64,000 bases of DNA from Polycyclovorans sp. (GCA_002706265.1 PAKU01000040.1:1-64000); one strand, 5' to 3'; shown: positions 17,534 through 29,162, numbered from the stretch's first letter. Notes: generated by a model from the letters alone, not told the origin. Numbers and translations: made by a program.

Positions 17534-17995
17534 ATGACGAAGCAAATGCAGAAAGGCTTCACGCTCATCGAACTGATGATCGTGGTGGCCATCATCGGGA
17601 TTTTGGCGGCAATTGCGTTGCCGGCGTATCAGGACTACACCAATCGGGCTCGCGCATCTGAACTGATGCTTGCCGCGAGCACTGCCCGTACGTGCGTGAG
17701 CGAAAAAGCGCAGGTCGGGGGCGAGCCAGCGGCCTGCGCAACAGATTTCACCGCTACGAAATATGCGGCATCCCTAGATGTGACTGATGCCGGCGTGATC
17801 ACCGTTGCCGGACGGGACTCAATGGCCGGACTGTCGATCATCTTGACCCCGCAAAGTGCAGCAGATACCCCTGCTATCGCTACAGACTTTGATCCGCCCG
17901 GATTCGTTATCACTGAATGGGTTTGCACGGGAATCGCCAGCGGTGACGCTAAAACTGCGTGGTTGCCCGGTTCGTGCGAAGGCACTGCAAGCTGA
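17534..17995 (+). CDS. pilA: Type IV major pilin (PilA-like)
   Basis: A 153-residue type IVa prepilin. A short leader MTKQMQKG precedes [22 protein letters not shown]: cleavage after Gly and methylation of Phe are expected, with Glu5 conserved. Two cysteines near residues 56 and 70 could form one disulfide; a C-terminal pair (VC…GSC) encloses 17 residues and forms the D-loop. The protein ends …CEGTAS, with a C-terminal serine just after the D-loop, as in Pseudomonas pilins glycosylated at that serine. Base composition is less GC-rich than its neighbours, typical of variable pilins. Confidence 0.93.
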   Translation: MTKQMQKGFTLIELMIVVAIIGILAAIALPAYQDYTNRARASELMLAASTARTCVSEKAQVGGEPAACATDFTATKYAASLDVTDAGVITVAGRDSMAGLSIILTPQSAADTPAIATDFDPPGFVITEWVCTGIASGDAKTAWLPGSCEGTAS

Positions 17996-18070
17996 TGCAC
18001 CTCCGCCTGTCGGTGGTTGTCAGTACAACGACGACAACGCGTTTTTAACTACGCTGTTTTTGTGACCCAA

Positions 18071-18096
18071 AGCCCGCCTTTACCGGCGGGCTTTTT
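18071..18096 (+). terminator. Rho-independent terminator after the pilin gene
   Basis: AGCCCGCC (18071-18078) and GGCGGGCT (18085-18092) form an 8-bp stem with a TTTACC loop followed by T4. It would cap the abundant pilin message and leave the downstream ligase gene on read-through or a separate promoter. Confidence 0.9.
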
Positions 18097-18133
18097 AATT
18101 TCCCCGGATTAAGACCCCAACCTGAAGTCGCGT

Positions 18134-19498
18134 ATGCCCGTGATTGCCCTTGCCGCCGCTGTGCTGGTGCTGCTGCTGGCGGTGTATCCACCGCTGCCCG
18201 TTGATCTTGCCATTCACGACCTGCAGCGTATGGCGCTGACGCTGCTCGCGGCCGTCGCCCTGCCGATGATGGCGCGCCCGGCGCGCGGCGGCGCGCGTGT
18301 GCAGGTGGCGGCGCTGCTGATGGTGATGTTGCTGGCGCTGCTGGCCACCCCAAGCTGGACGGGGCTGGCCCTGACGCTGAGCTGGGTCGGGCTGCTGGCG
18401 GTCGCCAGCGCGGTGTATGGCGCGGGCGCGTCACGGCCGGTGGCGGTGCTGGCCCTGTGGGGCTGGGCGGTGTTGGCCATGGCGCTGGTCTACACGGTGC
18501 GCACGGCGGCGGCGATCAGTGCGGCGGTGCCGCAGGGCGTCATCCACCTGTCGGAGATTTTTCTGGGCTTCGCCAACGTTCGGCACTTTGCGCAGCTCAT
18601 GCCCATGGTGATGCCGCTGCTTGCGGCGGGCTGCCTGCCGCCTGCCCCTGGGGCGGAGGGCGCGTTGTCGCACCGCGCATTTCGGCCGCTGTGCGCGGTG
18701 GCGCTGGTGGCCTGGTGTGTGCTGCTGTGGCTCAACGGCAGCGCGGGGGCGTTCTACGCCATTGCGTTGGCGCTGGCGGCAACCGCGCTGATGGCGGGCT
18801 GGCACAGAAGTTGGCGCTTGCTGGCCACGATGGCCGTGGCAGCGCTGGCGGCCATGGTGCTGGTGCAGATTCTGAATGCCTGGGTGCCGGTGCTCAGCGG
18901 TGTGCAGAAGACCACGGCGGTGGAAGACGCGGGGCGGCTGGAAATCTGGCGCCTCAGCATCTCGGCGCTGGCGCAGCAGCCGTGGCTGGGCCTGGGGCCG
19001 GGCCAGTATCCGCTGCAGGTGGCCGCGCGCCCGGCGCATCCGCACAACGCCGTGCTGGCCTTTGCGGCAGATTACGGCCTGCCTGCAGCGGTGCTGTTGA
19101 TTGCGCTGCTGTGGCGCTGGTTTTCACCCCTGCGGTTGACGCGCCGCCTGCGGGCCATGGCGGTGGCTGACGCGCGATGGCCGGTGGCGCTCACGGCGGC
19201 AGCCTACGGCGCGTTCGCACACGCGCAGGTGTCGGGGGTGACGGTGATGCCGATGGCGCAGTTGCTTCTTGCCGTGACGCTGGGGCTGCTGCTTGCGGCG
19301 GTGAAGGCGCAGGATGCCGCGCCGTGCCGCAGGCTGCGGCGTCCCGAGATGATCATGGCCGGGCTGCTGGGCATGGCGCTGCTCGGCACCGTGGCCTTGT
19401 CGTGGCGTGAGTCCTGCCCTGCCGCCGGCGCCGAGACGCAGCCGTGTCATCAGGCGCCGTCGTTCTGGTCCGCGCAGGCCATCGCCAAAGGGCCGTGA
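18134..19498 (+). CDS. O-antigen ligase/polymerase-type membrane protein, candidate pilin glycosyltransferase (TfpO/PglL-like)
   Basis: A 454-residue polytopic membrane protein with about 11-12 hydrophobic segments. The Wzy_C-type region is recognisable by DAGRLEIWRLSISALAQQPWLGLGPGQY followed by ARPAHPHNAVLAFAADYGLPA; the RxxxW, GxGxG and HN elements are those of O-antigen ligases and oligosaccharyltransferases. Such enzymes move a lipid-linked glycan to lipid A or protein in the periplasm. It lies 138 bp downstream of pilA in the same direction, the position of tfpO/pilO in Pseudomonas, so pilin is the most likely acceptor (inference). No other glycan-assembly genes are nearby. Confidence 0.75.
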   Translation: MPVIALAAAVLVLLLAVYPPLPVDLAIHDLQRMALTLLAAVALPMMARPARGGARVQVAALLMVMLLALLATPSWTGLALTLSWVGLLAVASAVYGAGASRPVAVLALWGWAVLAMALVYTVRTAAAISAAVPQGVIHLSEIFLGFANVRHFAQLMPMVMPLLAAGCLPPAPGAEGALSHRAFRPLCAVALVAWCVLLWLNGSAGAFYAIALALAATALMAGWHRSWRLLATMAVAALAAMVLVQILNAWVPVLSGVQKTTAVEDAGRLEIWRLSISALAQQPWLGLGPGQYPLQVAARPAHPHNAVLAFAADYGLPAAVLLIALLWRWFSPLRLTRRLRAMAVADARWPVALTAAAYGAFAHAQVSGVTVMPMAQLLLAVTLGLLLAAVKAQDAAPCRRLRRPEMIMAGLLGMALLGTVALSWRESCPAAGAETQPCHQAPSFWSAQAIAKGP

Positions 19499-19577
19499 GC
19501 CCGCGCGCATTGCCCCAACGACACGCGCCTCAAGCCACGACGATTGCGGTACCTCCGAGCGTGCGCCGCCTCGGGCC

Positions 19578-20066
19578 TCAGCGATGGGCTGCGGTTCCAG
19601 TTCCAGTTCCAGTTCCAGTTCCAGTTCTGGTTCGCGGCCCGGTCCGCTTTTGGTGTTGCCGATGCCCATGTCCATGCCCGCGCCACCAGCGCCGCAGCCG
19701 TCCGGGCATGCAGACCCGCAGGGTGGCGAGCACGGCGCAGACGGCGGTGCTGCCCAGCACGTCGGCGGCCCAGTCCATCGGGTCGGCCTGGCGGTGGGGC
19801 ATGAGGGTTTGTATGCATTCGTCCACGGCGCCCAGTGCCGCGATGAGGGCGATGATGCCCAGCGTGCGGTACACCACCGGCGCGCGCAGGCCAACGAACA
19901 GCAGCGCCGACAGCCCGCCGTAGGCGAGGGCGTGGAGGTGCTTGTCGGAGGCGTCGGGCAGCAACTGTTCGCCCATGCCGCGGATGTTGCCGAGGATCAG
20001 AATCAGGCCGTAGAGAATCAGGGCCAGGGGCGGCAGCCATTGTCGCCAGCGCGGTAGGGGAATCAC
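19578..20066 (-). CDS. VanZ-family membrane protein
   Basis: A 162-residue VanZ-like protein with four hydrophobic segments. DASDKHLHALAYGGLSALLFVGL and VDECIQTLMPHRQADPMDWAADVLGS are the conserved family motifs; the latter helps recognition even though function is unknown outside teicoplanin resistance. The start is a GTG at 20066 without a clear SD. The C-terminal ~35 residues are low complexity (HGHGH, then a Thr-Gly run) encoded by a hexanucleotide repeat. Confidence 0.8.
   Translation of the reverse strand: MIPLPRWRQWLPPLALILYGLILILGNIRGMGEQLLPDASDKHLHALAYGGLSALLFVGLRAPVVYRTLGIIALIAALGAVDECIQTLMPHRQADPMDWAADVLGSTAVCAVLATLRVCMPGRLRRWWRGHGHGHRQHQKRTGPRTRTGTGTGTGTGTAAHR
19595..19630. repeat. 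Hexanucleotide microsatellite (TTCCAG)5 plus one variant copy
   Basis: Five exact TTCCAG copies (19595-19624) and a TTCTGG variant lie in the last codons of the VanZ gene, where they read as a Thr-Gly repeat on the minus strand. Copy-number change keeps frame but alters tail length. Confidence 0.9.
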
Positions 20067-20259
20067 GAGAAGGAGCAGGCCAGAGCGTTATGGGAGGCCG
20101 GCAGCTTATCGCGCGCTTCATGAATGGTTCGGTATGGCCGGGCCAAGCTGCCCGAGGCTTGAGCCGGTGTGCGGGTTGAAGTGCCGCGAGCAGGCTCAAT
20201 TATCTTTCGACCCGGCGACGATAGAGTGCGCGGGTCAGCACGTGAGAGGGGGATTGATC

Positions 20260-20598
20260 ATGAACAGGTTCTTGTCAGGCAAGGCGGTGCGCTCGGCCGT
20301 TGCGGCGGCCGCCATGGGCACGCTTTTTGTGGGCGGCGCGGCGATTGCGGCGGTAGAGCCCGGGCAGCAGGTCAGCGAGGCCGATCTGGCCGCAAGGCTG
20401 GGGCCGGCAACGCCGGTGGTGCTGATGGAGGCCACGGCGCTGCGCGAACAGCCGCGCAACGCGGTGCGCCCCGGGCTGTCGGTGCCGTCGGGCGTGCAGG
20501 TGCGCGCGTATCAGCGCATCTACAACGAAGATGGCCACTGGAGCTTCATTCGCGTGGACGACGCCTTGGGCTGGGTGCCGTCTTCGGTGCTGAACTGA
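20260..20598 (+). CDS. Exported SH3-like domain protein
   Basis: A 112-residue protein with an N-terminal signal peptide (RSAVAAAAMGTLFVGGAAIA, cleavage probably after AIAA) and a small domain ending DGHWSFIRVDDALGWVPSSVLN. The W-x-x-V…GWVPSS ending is typical of bacterial SH3 domains, which often bind cell wall. The ATG at 20260 has GAGAGGGGG upstream and is chosen over an earlier in-frame start. Specific function unknown. Confidence 0.7.
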   Translation: MNRFLSGKAVRSAVAAAAMGTLFVGGAAIAAVEPGQQVSEADLAARLGPATPVVLMEATALREQPRNAVRPGLSVPSGVQVRAYQRIYNEDGHWSFIRVDDALGWVPSSVLN

Positions 20599-20671
20599 GC
20601 CGGGGGCCAGGCGCCGGGCGCGCCGCGGTCGCACGGCGGCGGTGTGCATGCAACACCGCGCTGGGCCGCGC

Positions 20672-21820
20672 TCAGCGCACGACCAGGTTGTCGCGGTGAA
20701 TCAGCTCGGGGTCGCCGGGGTAGCCCAGGCGGTTGGCGATGTCGGCGCCGCGCGCGCCCAGCAGGCGTGACACTTCATCGGCGCTGTAATTGATGAGGCC
20801 GCGCGCCACTTCGTGACCGTCGGGCGCGATGCAGCCCACCACGTCGCCGCGCTGAAAGCGGCCTTCGACGCGCGTCACGCCCACCGGCAGCAGGCTGCGG
20901 CCGGTGCTTTGCAGCGCGTCGGTGGCGCCGCTGTCGAGATACAGGCGCCCACGGCGCTGCAACTGGTCGGCAATCCAGCGCTTGCGGGCCGGCAGGCCGG
21001 CGCGCGGGTCACGCGGCATCAGCAGGGTGCCCACGGGGTCGCCACGCAGCGCGGCGTCGAGTACGTCGTCGTGGTGCCCGTAGGCGATGAGGGTGGCCGC
21101 GCCGGAGCGCGCCGCCATCTGCGCGGCTTCAAGTTTGGTTTTCATGCCGCCACGCCCCAGCGCGCCCTTGCTGTCGCCGGCCATGTCGGTGAGGGCGGCG
21201 TCGTCGATCATTGCGTCGCGGATCAGCGTTGCATCGGGGTGGGTGCGCGGGTCGGCGGTGAACAGGCCCTGTTGGTCGGTGAGAATGACCAGCACGTCGG
21301 CTTCGATCAGCCCGGCGGTCATGGCGCCGAGGCGGTCGTTGTCGCCGAGGCGGATTTCATCCACGGCCACGGTGTCGTTTTCGTTGACCACCGGCACCAC
21401 GCCAAAGGCCAGCAGTTCGCGCAGCGCGTTGCGGGCGTTGAGGTAGCGCTGGCGGTTGCCCACGTCATCGTGGGTGATGAGAATTTGCGCGGTGGTGATG
21501 TGGTGCGCGCCCAGCGCGGTGTCCCACGCGCGCACCAGGCCCATCTGGCCCACGGCGGCGGCGGCCTGCAGGGTGTGAACGGCCTTGGGGCGCGATTTCA
21601 GCGCGAGGCGCGACATGCCCTGCGCCACGGCGCCAGAAGACACCACGACCACTTCGCACTCGGCGTCGCGCAGGCGGGCGATCTGGGCGCTCCAGCGGGC
21701 AATGGCGTCATGGTCGAGGCCGCGGCCGTTGGCGGTGAGCATCGAGCTGCCGATCTTCACCACCCAACGTCGCGCGGTGCGCAACACGTCGCGGGGGTCG
21801 CGGGTGGGAGCAGTGGTCAC
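20672..21820 (-). CDS. proB: Glutamate 5-kinase
   Basis: ProB phosphorylates glutamate in the first step of proline synthesis. The 382-residue product has an amino-acid kinase domain (WVVKIGSSMLT; VVVSSGAVAQGM; VPVVNENDTVAVDEI; AMTAGLIEADVLVILTDQQGL; GRGGMKTKLEAAQMA) and a C-terminal PUA domain. I place the start at the GTG at 21820, because the family starts just before the VVKIGSS strand and this leaves 16 bp to the obgE stop; the open frame extends into obgE. Order rplU-rpmA-obgE-proB is common in gammaproteobacteria. Confidence 0.95.
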   Translation of the reverse strand: MTTAPTRDPRDVLRTARRWVVKIGSSMLTANGRGLDHDAIARWSAQIARLRDAECEVVVVSSGAVAQGMSRLALKSRPKAVHTLQAAAAVGQMGLVRAWDTALGAHHITTAQILITHDDVGNRQRYLNARNALRELLAFGVVPVVNENDTVAVDEIRLGDNDRLGAMTAGLIEADVLVILTDQQGLFTADPRTHPDATLIRDAMIDDAALTDMAGDSKGALGRGGMKTKLEAAQMAARSGAATLIAYGHHDDVLDAALRGDPVGTLLMPRDPRAGLPARKRWIADQLQRRGRLYLDSGATDALQSTGRSLLPVGVTRVEGRFQRGDVVGCIAPDGHEVARGLINYSADEVSRLLGARGADIANRLGYPGDPELIHRDNLVVR

Positions 21821-21836
21821 GCCGTGCGCTCGGTGA

Positions 21837-23301
<1,465 letters not shown>

Positions 23302-23336
23302 TTAAAGGTTTCCTTTATTGAGCGAACGAGGTGGCG

Positions 23337-23651
23337 TCAGGCGCCGACGATCTCAGTGATCTTCACTTCGGTGAAGTTCTGACGATGTCCCTGTTCCTTG
23401 TGGTAGTGCTTGCGGCGACGATGCTTGATGATGCGGATCTTTTCGCCACGGCCGTGGGCCAGAATCTCGGCGTTGACCTTGCCGCCGCTGATCAGCGGGG
23501 CGCCAACGGTGATCTGTTCGCCTTCGCCGATCATCAGCACTTCGTCGAACGACACCGTGGCGCCGACTTCGGCGGTCAGGGTTTCGATCTTGAGGCGCTC
23601 GCCAGCCACGACCTTGTACTGCTTGCCACCAGTTTTAATCACCGCGTACAT
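23337..23651 (-). CDS. rplU: 50S ribosomal protein L21
   Basis: A 104-residue L21 with [14 protein letters not shown] at the N-terminus and [19 protein letters not shown] basic C-terminal region (here [20 protein letters not shown]). It is the first gene of the rplU-rpmA operon. The 179-bp gap to the divergent ispB must contain both promoters. Confidence 0.98.
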   Translation of the reverse strand: MYAVIKTGGKQYKVVAGERLKIETLTAEVGATVSFDEVLMIGEGEQITVGAPLISGGKVNAEILAHGRGEKIRIIKHRRRKHYHKEQGHRQNFTEVKITEIVGA

Positions 23652-23830
23652 CGTTGGGCCACCTTGTTACGGATAGGGAGTCGCAGCCAGAGGCCCGGAG
23701 GGGCAGACCGCGAGAAGCGCGCGATTCTAGGGGCGCAGGCCGCTCGCGTCAATGTAAACCTGCGTTTGCCCCCCGGCGGGGCAAAATCGACCATCATTCG
23801 CGCCAGAACCAGACTTCCCCCGAGCAATCA

Positions 23831-24799
23831 ATGGCCCTGCCGCAGATTTTGGACTTGATCGCCGACGACATGGCGCGCGTCGACACCCTGATTCGACGGC
23901 GTCTTGCGTCCGAGGTTGCGCTCATCGACCAGATTGGCGAGCACATCGTCCATGCCGGCGGCAAGCGCCTGCGCCCGGCGTTGGTGCTGCTCAGCGCCGC
24001 CGCGCTGGGGCGCCGTGACCCGCAGATCGACCTGCTGGCGGCCACGATCGAGTTTATTCACACCGCCACGCTGCTGCACGACGATGTGGTCGACGCATCG
24101 GGCCTGCGCCGCGGCCGCAAGACGGCCAATGCGCTGTGGGGCAATGAGGCGGCGGTGCTGGCGGGCGACTTCCTCTACTCGCGCGCCTTTCAGTTAATGG
24201 TGGAAGTGGGGCGCATGCCGGTGATGCAGGTGATGGCCGACGCCACCAATGCCATCGCCGAGGGCGAGGTGCTGCAACTTCTGAACTGCGGCGACCCCAA
24301 GGCCGACGAAGCCCGCTACCTGCGGGTGATCGAGCTCAAGACCGCACGGCTGTTCGAGGCCGGCTGTCGGGTCGGGGCCATCGGCGCCGATGCCAGCGCC
24401 GAGCAGATCAACGCGGCTGCCGCGTTCGGGCATCACCTGGGCATGGCGTTTCAACTGGTCGATGACATTCTCGATTACGTGGCCGACCCCGACGAAAGCG
24501 GCAAGGCCGTGGGCACCGATCTGGCCGAAGGCAAGCCGACCCTGCCGCTGATTCATGCGCGCGATCACAGTGACGTGGCCACCCGCGTGCTCATCGAGCG
24601 GTCCATCCAGACCGGCACCGTCGATGACTTCGAAAAGGTGCTCGCCGCGATTGAATCAAGCCAGGCGATCCCGTACACTCGCGCGCTCGCCGAGGCCCAT
24701 GGGGCCAAAGCCGCAGCGGCCTTGGAGCGACTTCCCGCGTCCCCCTCCCAGCAGGCACTGCGCTCGTTGATTGCGTTCAACCAGTCACGAGGCGGTTAG
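23831..24799 (+). CDS. ispB: Trans-polyprenyl (octaprenyl) diphosphate synthase
   Basis: This 322-residue prenyltransferase makes the ubiquinone side chain. Both aspartate-rich motifs are visible: LLHDDVVDASGLRRG and LVDDILDYVAD, plus GGKRLRPALVLL near the N-terminus. The ATG at 23831 gives the normal length. The setting (divergent from rplU-rpmA-obgE) is the standard location of ispB. Chain length is inferred from context. Confidence 0.94.
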   Translation: MALPQILDLIADDMARVDTLIRRRLASEVALIDQIGEHIVHAGGKRLRPALVLLSAAALGRRDPQIDLLAATIEFIHTATLLHDDVVDASGLRRGRKTANALWGNEAAVLAGDFLYSRAFQLMVEVGRMPVMQVMADATNAIAEGEVLQLLNCGDPKADEARYLRVIELKTARLFEAGCRVGAIGADASAEQINAAAAFGHHLGMAFQLVDDILDYVADPDESGKAVGTDLAEGKPTLPLIHARDHSDVATRVLIERSIQTGTVDDFEKVLAAIESSQAIPYTRALAEAHGAKAAAALERLPASPSQQALRSLIAFNQSRGG

Positions 24800-24814
24800 C
24801 AGTTTCAACAGTGT

Positions 24815-24891
<77 letters not shown>

Positions 24892-25296
24892 AATAACAAT
24901 AAAATCAGCACGTTACAATTCCACCCAAAGCGGCCAAGGTGGTGATTCCCTTCCCCGAACAATTCCCGAAATCATTTGGGGATGGTCCGTCGGATGGGCG
25001 GGCGGGCGCGAAGGCTGCGAATCAGGGGCGTGCAGGCGCGCACGAAAGCGGGCGTCACCTGCCACGCGTTTGGCCATCCGCTCATCGGAAGCTGCCTTGT
25101 GCAGATTGGGCCGGTGCTGATCAAGCCGCACGGCTTCCCATCAATTTGTAGCGGGTGGCCGCGAGGTCACTCTCGACTTTGGTTCCTGCGCGGTGCACCC
25201 AACCCAGCGTAGCGGCGCAGGTGATGTGGCCTGCGAAATGGTAATGACATTGACAGTACGATACGCTGCGTCATCCCCCTCGCAGGACATCAGACC
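24892..25296. other. Non-coding gap downstream of tRNA-Pro
   Basis: About 405 bp without a recognisable gene; small ORFs on both strands have no start signal or family likeness. The first 50 bp are A/T-rich. Near its right end TTGACA (25250-25255) is a candidate -35 box for the following antitoxin gene. The site next to a tRNA 3' end suits past integration of an element, but no second copy of the tRNA 3' end was found nearby. Confidence 0.5.
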
Positions 25297-26075
<779 letters not shown>

Positions 26076-26183
26076 TGCCAGCCCACCGGCGGCGGTCACC
26101 CCGCCGCCGCGTCATGCCCTAGTCTGTAGCCCTGCGCGAGCGCGCCTGCGCGCGCTTCATGATGAATGTGACAGGAGGCCGAC

Positions 26184-26945
26184 ATGAGCGCTGACAACGA
26201 CCCGAAAACGGCGGTGCTGTACCGCATGGTCATGGACAAGCATCTTTGCCCCTATGGGCTGAAATCGCTGCATCTGCTGAAACAGCAGGGCTACGCGGTG
26301 GACGATCGCCATCTGACATCGCGCGATCAAATCGACGCGTTCAAGGCCGAGCATGACGTGGGCACCACGCCGCAGACCTTCATCGCCGGCCAGCGGGTGG
26401 GGGGCTACGACGATCTGCGCCGCCATTTCGGCAAGGCGGTCAAAGACCCTGATGCGGTGAGCTACAAGCCTGTCATCGCCATCTTTGCCATGGCGGCGCT
26501 CATGGCGATGGCCGCCAGTTGGGCCATGCAGGGCGCGCTGTTCACGATGCGTGCGGGTGAGTGGTTCATCGCCATCTCGATGTGCATTCTGGCGATCCAG
26601 AAACTGCAGAATGTTGAGAGCTTCGCCACCATGTTTTTGGGCTACGACCTGCTGGCCCGGCGCTGGGTGCCTTATGCGCGGCTCTATCCCTTTGGCGAGG
26701 CGCTGGCCGGGGTGCTGATGATTGCAGGGTCACTGCTGTGGATCGCCATTCCCGTGGCCTTGTTCATCGGCAGCGTCGGCGCGGTGTCGGTCTTTTATGC
26801 CGTTTACGTGCAGCGGCGCGAACTGAAATGTGCCTGCGTGGGTGGCAGTTCCAACGTGCCACTGGGCTTTGTCTCGCTCACCGAAAACCTGATGATGGTG
26901 GGCATGGCGCTCTGGATGTTGATTGCCGCCGGCGTTCAGCCCTGA
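26184..26945 (+). CDS. Glutaredoxin-MauE fusion membrane protein
   Basis: A 253-residue protein. Residues ~1-85 are a glutaredoxin domain with active site CPYG (DKHLCPYGLKSLHLLKQQGY) and the TTPQTFIAGQRVGGYDDL loop that binds glutathione. Residues ~95-250 are four to five membrane helices of the MauE/DoxX-like type, ending KCACVGGSSNVPLGFVSLTEN. MauE proteins help form disulfides in exported methylamine dehydrogenase; the fusion suggests electron transfer across the membrane using glutathione. No amine-dehydrogenase gene is nearby. An SD (AGGAGG) precedes the ATG. Confidence 0.85.
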   Translation: MSADNDPKTAVLYRMVMDKHLCPYGLKSLHLLKQQGYAVDDRHLTSRDQIDAFKAEHDVGTTPQTFIAGQRVGGYDDLRRHFGKAVKDPDAVSYKPVIAIFAMAALMAMAASWAMQGALFTMRAGEWFIAISMCILAIQKLQNVESFATMFLGYDLLARRWVPYARLYPFGEALAGVLMIAGSLLWIAIPVALFIGSVGAVSVFYAVYVQRRELKCACVGGSSNVPLGFVSLTENLMMVGMALWMLIAAGVQP

Positions 26946-27093
26946 CCTGAGAGGCATCGCGCGGCGCCTGCGTCACGCGCATTGCCAGCACCGTACCGGC
27001 TGACGATCGACCGATTCACGGCACTGACATAGAGCCGCACTAAAGTGCGCCGCCGTAGGTGCCGCTCCGGCACGCCAGCGACAGGTTCTTCCA

Positions 27094-28374
27094 GTGCTAT
27101 TGATGCCCCATGCGCGTGCTGCGGCACTTGCGCCGCAGTCCCGCCGTGATTTCCTGATCAAGCTGTTCATGGGGGCGGGGATCGCCGCGACCGGGCCGTT
27201 GCTCAACGCCTGCAGCAGTGGTGGTGGCGGCGGCGGCGCGACGATTCCGAGCAGTACGCTCGGCGCGATTGGGCCGTTGGGCGAGCCGGATGGCAACGGC
27301 ATCCGCTTGCCTGCGGGGTTCTCGTCACGCATTGTCGCGCGCTCCGGCGTTCCCATCCTCGGCGACATTCTCGGCGGCCTGCTGCCGCCCCTGTACACCT
27401 GGCACACCTTTCCCGATGGCGGCGCGACCTTTGCGGCCGAGGATGGCGGCTGGGTCTATGTGTCGAACAGCGAGTCGGTGCCGGGCGGGGTCGGCGCGCT
27501 GCGCTTCGACGCGCAGGGCAACATCATCGATGCCTACTCGATTTGCACCGGCACCATCACCAACTGCGCCGGCGGCCCGACGCCCTGGGGCACGTGGCTG
27601 ACCTGCGAGGAGGTCGACAACGGCCGCGTCGTGGAATGCGCGCCGTTCGGGCGCGCCCGCGATGCGCAAGAGCGGCGCGCGCTCGGCATCTTCAAGCATG
27701 AAGCCGCAGCGGTCGATCCGGCCGGCAAGGCGGTCTACATGACCGAAGACGACAGTGACGGCCGGCTCTACCGTTTCGCCTGTTCCGAATTCGACTGGCC
27801 TGCCGACGCCGCCCGACCGGGCCTCGAAGATGGCGAACTTCAGGTCGCGCGCTTGCGCGACTTCGACTACGAAACCGCGATGCCCGGCATCCGCTGGGGC
27901 GTGGAGTGGGTCGCCGTCGCCGATCCCACGGCGAAGCAGAACAGCCAGCGACGCCCGGAAGACACGCGCTTCCGCCGTGGCGAGGGCATGTGGTTCACCA
28001 ACGGCATCGTCTACTTCACCACCACCAGCGACAAGCGCCTGTGGGCCTACGACACCGTCGGTGGCACGGTCGAAATCGTCTACGACACCGTGCTCGGCGG
28101 ACTCGACCCGGTGATCAACGGGCCGGACAACATCACCACCACCGTTGCCGGCGACGTGCTGATCGCCGAGGACAACGAACAGGCAAGCCGCATCGTCGTC
28201 GTCACGCCGGACGGCAAGGTGCTGCCGCTGCTGCAACTGATCGGGCAGGACAGTTCCGAAATCACCGGACCGGCGTTCTCGCCGGACGGCACGCGGCTCT
28301 ACTTCAGTTCGCAGCGCGGCGGCCCCTTGTCCGGCGGCCTGACCTACGAAATCACCGGACCGTTCAACGGCTGA
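27094..28374 (+). CDS. PhoX-like (DUF839) Tat-exported lipoprotein
   Basis: A 426-residue protein with a twin-arginine signal (QSRRDFLIKLFMGAG) followed by a lipobox (LLNAC), so it is folded in the cytoplasm, exported by Tat and lipidated. A Gly run (SSGGGGGG) forms the linker. The rest is a beta-propeller of the PhoX/DUF839 family, with GPTPWGTWLTCEE, GIFKHEAAAVDP, YMTEDDSDGRLYRF and GEGMWFTNGIVYFTTT typical of that family's Ca/Fe-binding regions. Alkaline phosphatase activity is possible but unproven. Start GTG at 27094 or ATG at 27103. Confidence 0.85.
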   Translation: MLLMPHARAAALAPQSRRDFLIKLFMGAGIAATGPLLNACSSGGGGGGATIPSSTLGAIGPLGEPDGNGIRLPAGFSSRIVARSGVPILGDILGGLLPPLYTWHTFPDGGATFAAEDGGWVYVSNSESVPGGVGALRFDAQGNIIDAYSICTGTITNCAGGPTPWGTWLTCEEVDNGRVVECAPFGRARDAQERRALGIFKHEAAAVDPAGKAVYMTEDDSDGRLYRFACSEFDWPADAARPGLEDGELQVARLRDFDYETAMPGIRWGVEWVAVADPTAKQNSQRRPEDTRFRRGEGMWFTNGIVYFTTTSDKRLWAYDTVGGTVEIVYDTVLGGLDPVINGPDNITTTVAGDVLIAEDNEQASRIVVVTPDGKVLPLLQLIGQDSSEITGPAFSPDGTRLYFSSQRGGPLSGGLTYEITGPFNG

Positions 28375-28622
28375 CCCGCGTGAAGGCGGCCATCGCCCGA
28401 GCCGTGCCCCCGCCATGAACTGGACTGAACCGCCCCGGGTTCAGTCGGTCTGCCGCTGTGGGGGCCGAAACGTTTGGCAAGAGCGGCACCACAACCCTGA
28501 GGTTCAGGCCGCTCAAAAGTTCTGACTGCGCATCACCGTGACGCTGCCCGGGCCGTTGTTCTGCACGCGGGATCGCGTTGGAGAACGTGGCTCGGGTCAG
28601 GGCCGCATGACGGGGCAGGCAT

Positions 28623-29156
28623 TCATGCGTCCGCCGCCGTGGTGGGGGCCGCAGGCAGCGCGTCAATGAACCCGAACCGGGTGAGGTCGCGGATGCGGCG
28701 GGTGTAGAGCACGCCATCGAGGTGATCGCATTCGTGCTGCACCACCCGGGCGTGGAACCCCTGCACGCGACGGTCGATGGCGTTGCCCTGGGCATCGAAA
28801 CCGGTGTAGTGAAGATGCGTATGGCGTGGCACCAGGCCGCGCAGGCCGGGGACGCTGAGGCAACCCTCCCAGCCGTCTTCCAGCGTTCCGTCCAGCGGCG
28901 TCAGGCGCGGATTGCAGAGCACGGTGAAGGGGACGGCCTCGGCGTCGGGATAGCGCGGGTTGTGGTCGAAGCCGAAGACCACCACGCGCAGCGGCACGCC
29001 GATCTGCGGCGCGGCCAGCCCGGCGCCGTTGGCGGCGCGCATGGTGTCGATCAGGTCCGTGATCAGCGCATCGAGTTCGGGGGTGTTGAAGCCGGTGACC
29101 GGCGCGGCCACGTGCAGCAGCCGCGGGTCGCCCATTTTCAGTATCGGGTGAATCAT
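28623..29156 (-). CDS. def: Peptide deformylase
   Basis: Removes the formyl group from nascent N-terminal methionine. The 177-residue protein has all three motifs: [20 protein letters not shown], and [11 protein letters not shown], which bind the metal. It is not in the usual def-fmt operon, so this may be one of two copies. It ends 6 bp before the RIO kinase gene (same strand, upstream), suggesting an operon RIO-def. Confidence 0.95.
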   Translation of the reverse strand: MIHPILKMGDPRLLHVAAPVTGFNTPELDALITDLIDTMRAANGAGLAAPQIGVPLRVVVFGFDHNPRYPDAEAVPFTVLCNPRLTPLDGTLEDGWEGCLSVPGLRGLVPRHTHLHYTGFDAQGNAIDRRVQGFHARVVQHECDHLDGVLYTRRIRDLTRFGFIDALPAAPTTAADA

Positions 29157-29162
29157 TGGCCG

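Noticed and set aside
19124..19894. Minus-strand ORF with a Leu-Glu dipeptide run
   Set aside because: Alternative frame of the TTCCAG repeat. The VanZ frame has the recognisable membrane domain.
24913..25131. Minus-strand 72-codon ORF after tRNA-Pro as an integrase remnant
   Set aside because: No recombinase motif could be read. Location alone is not enough.
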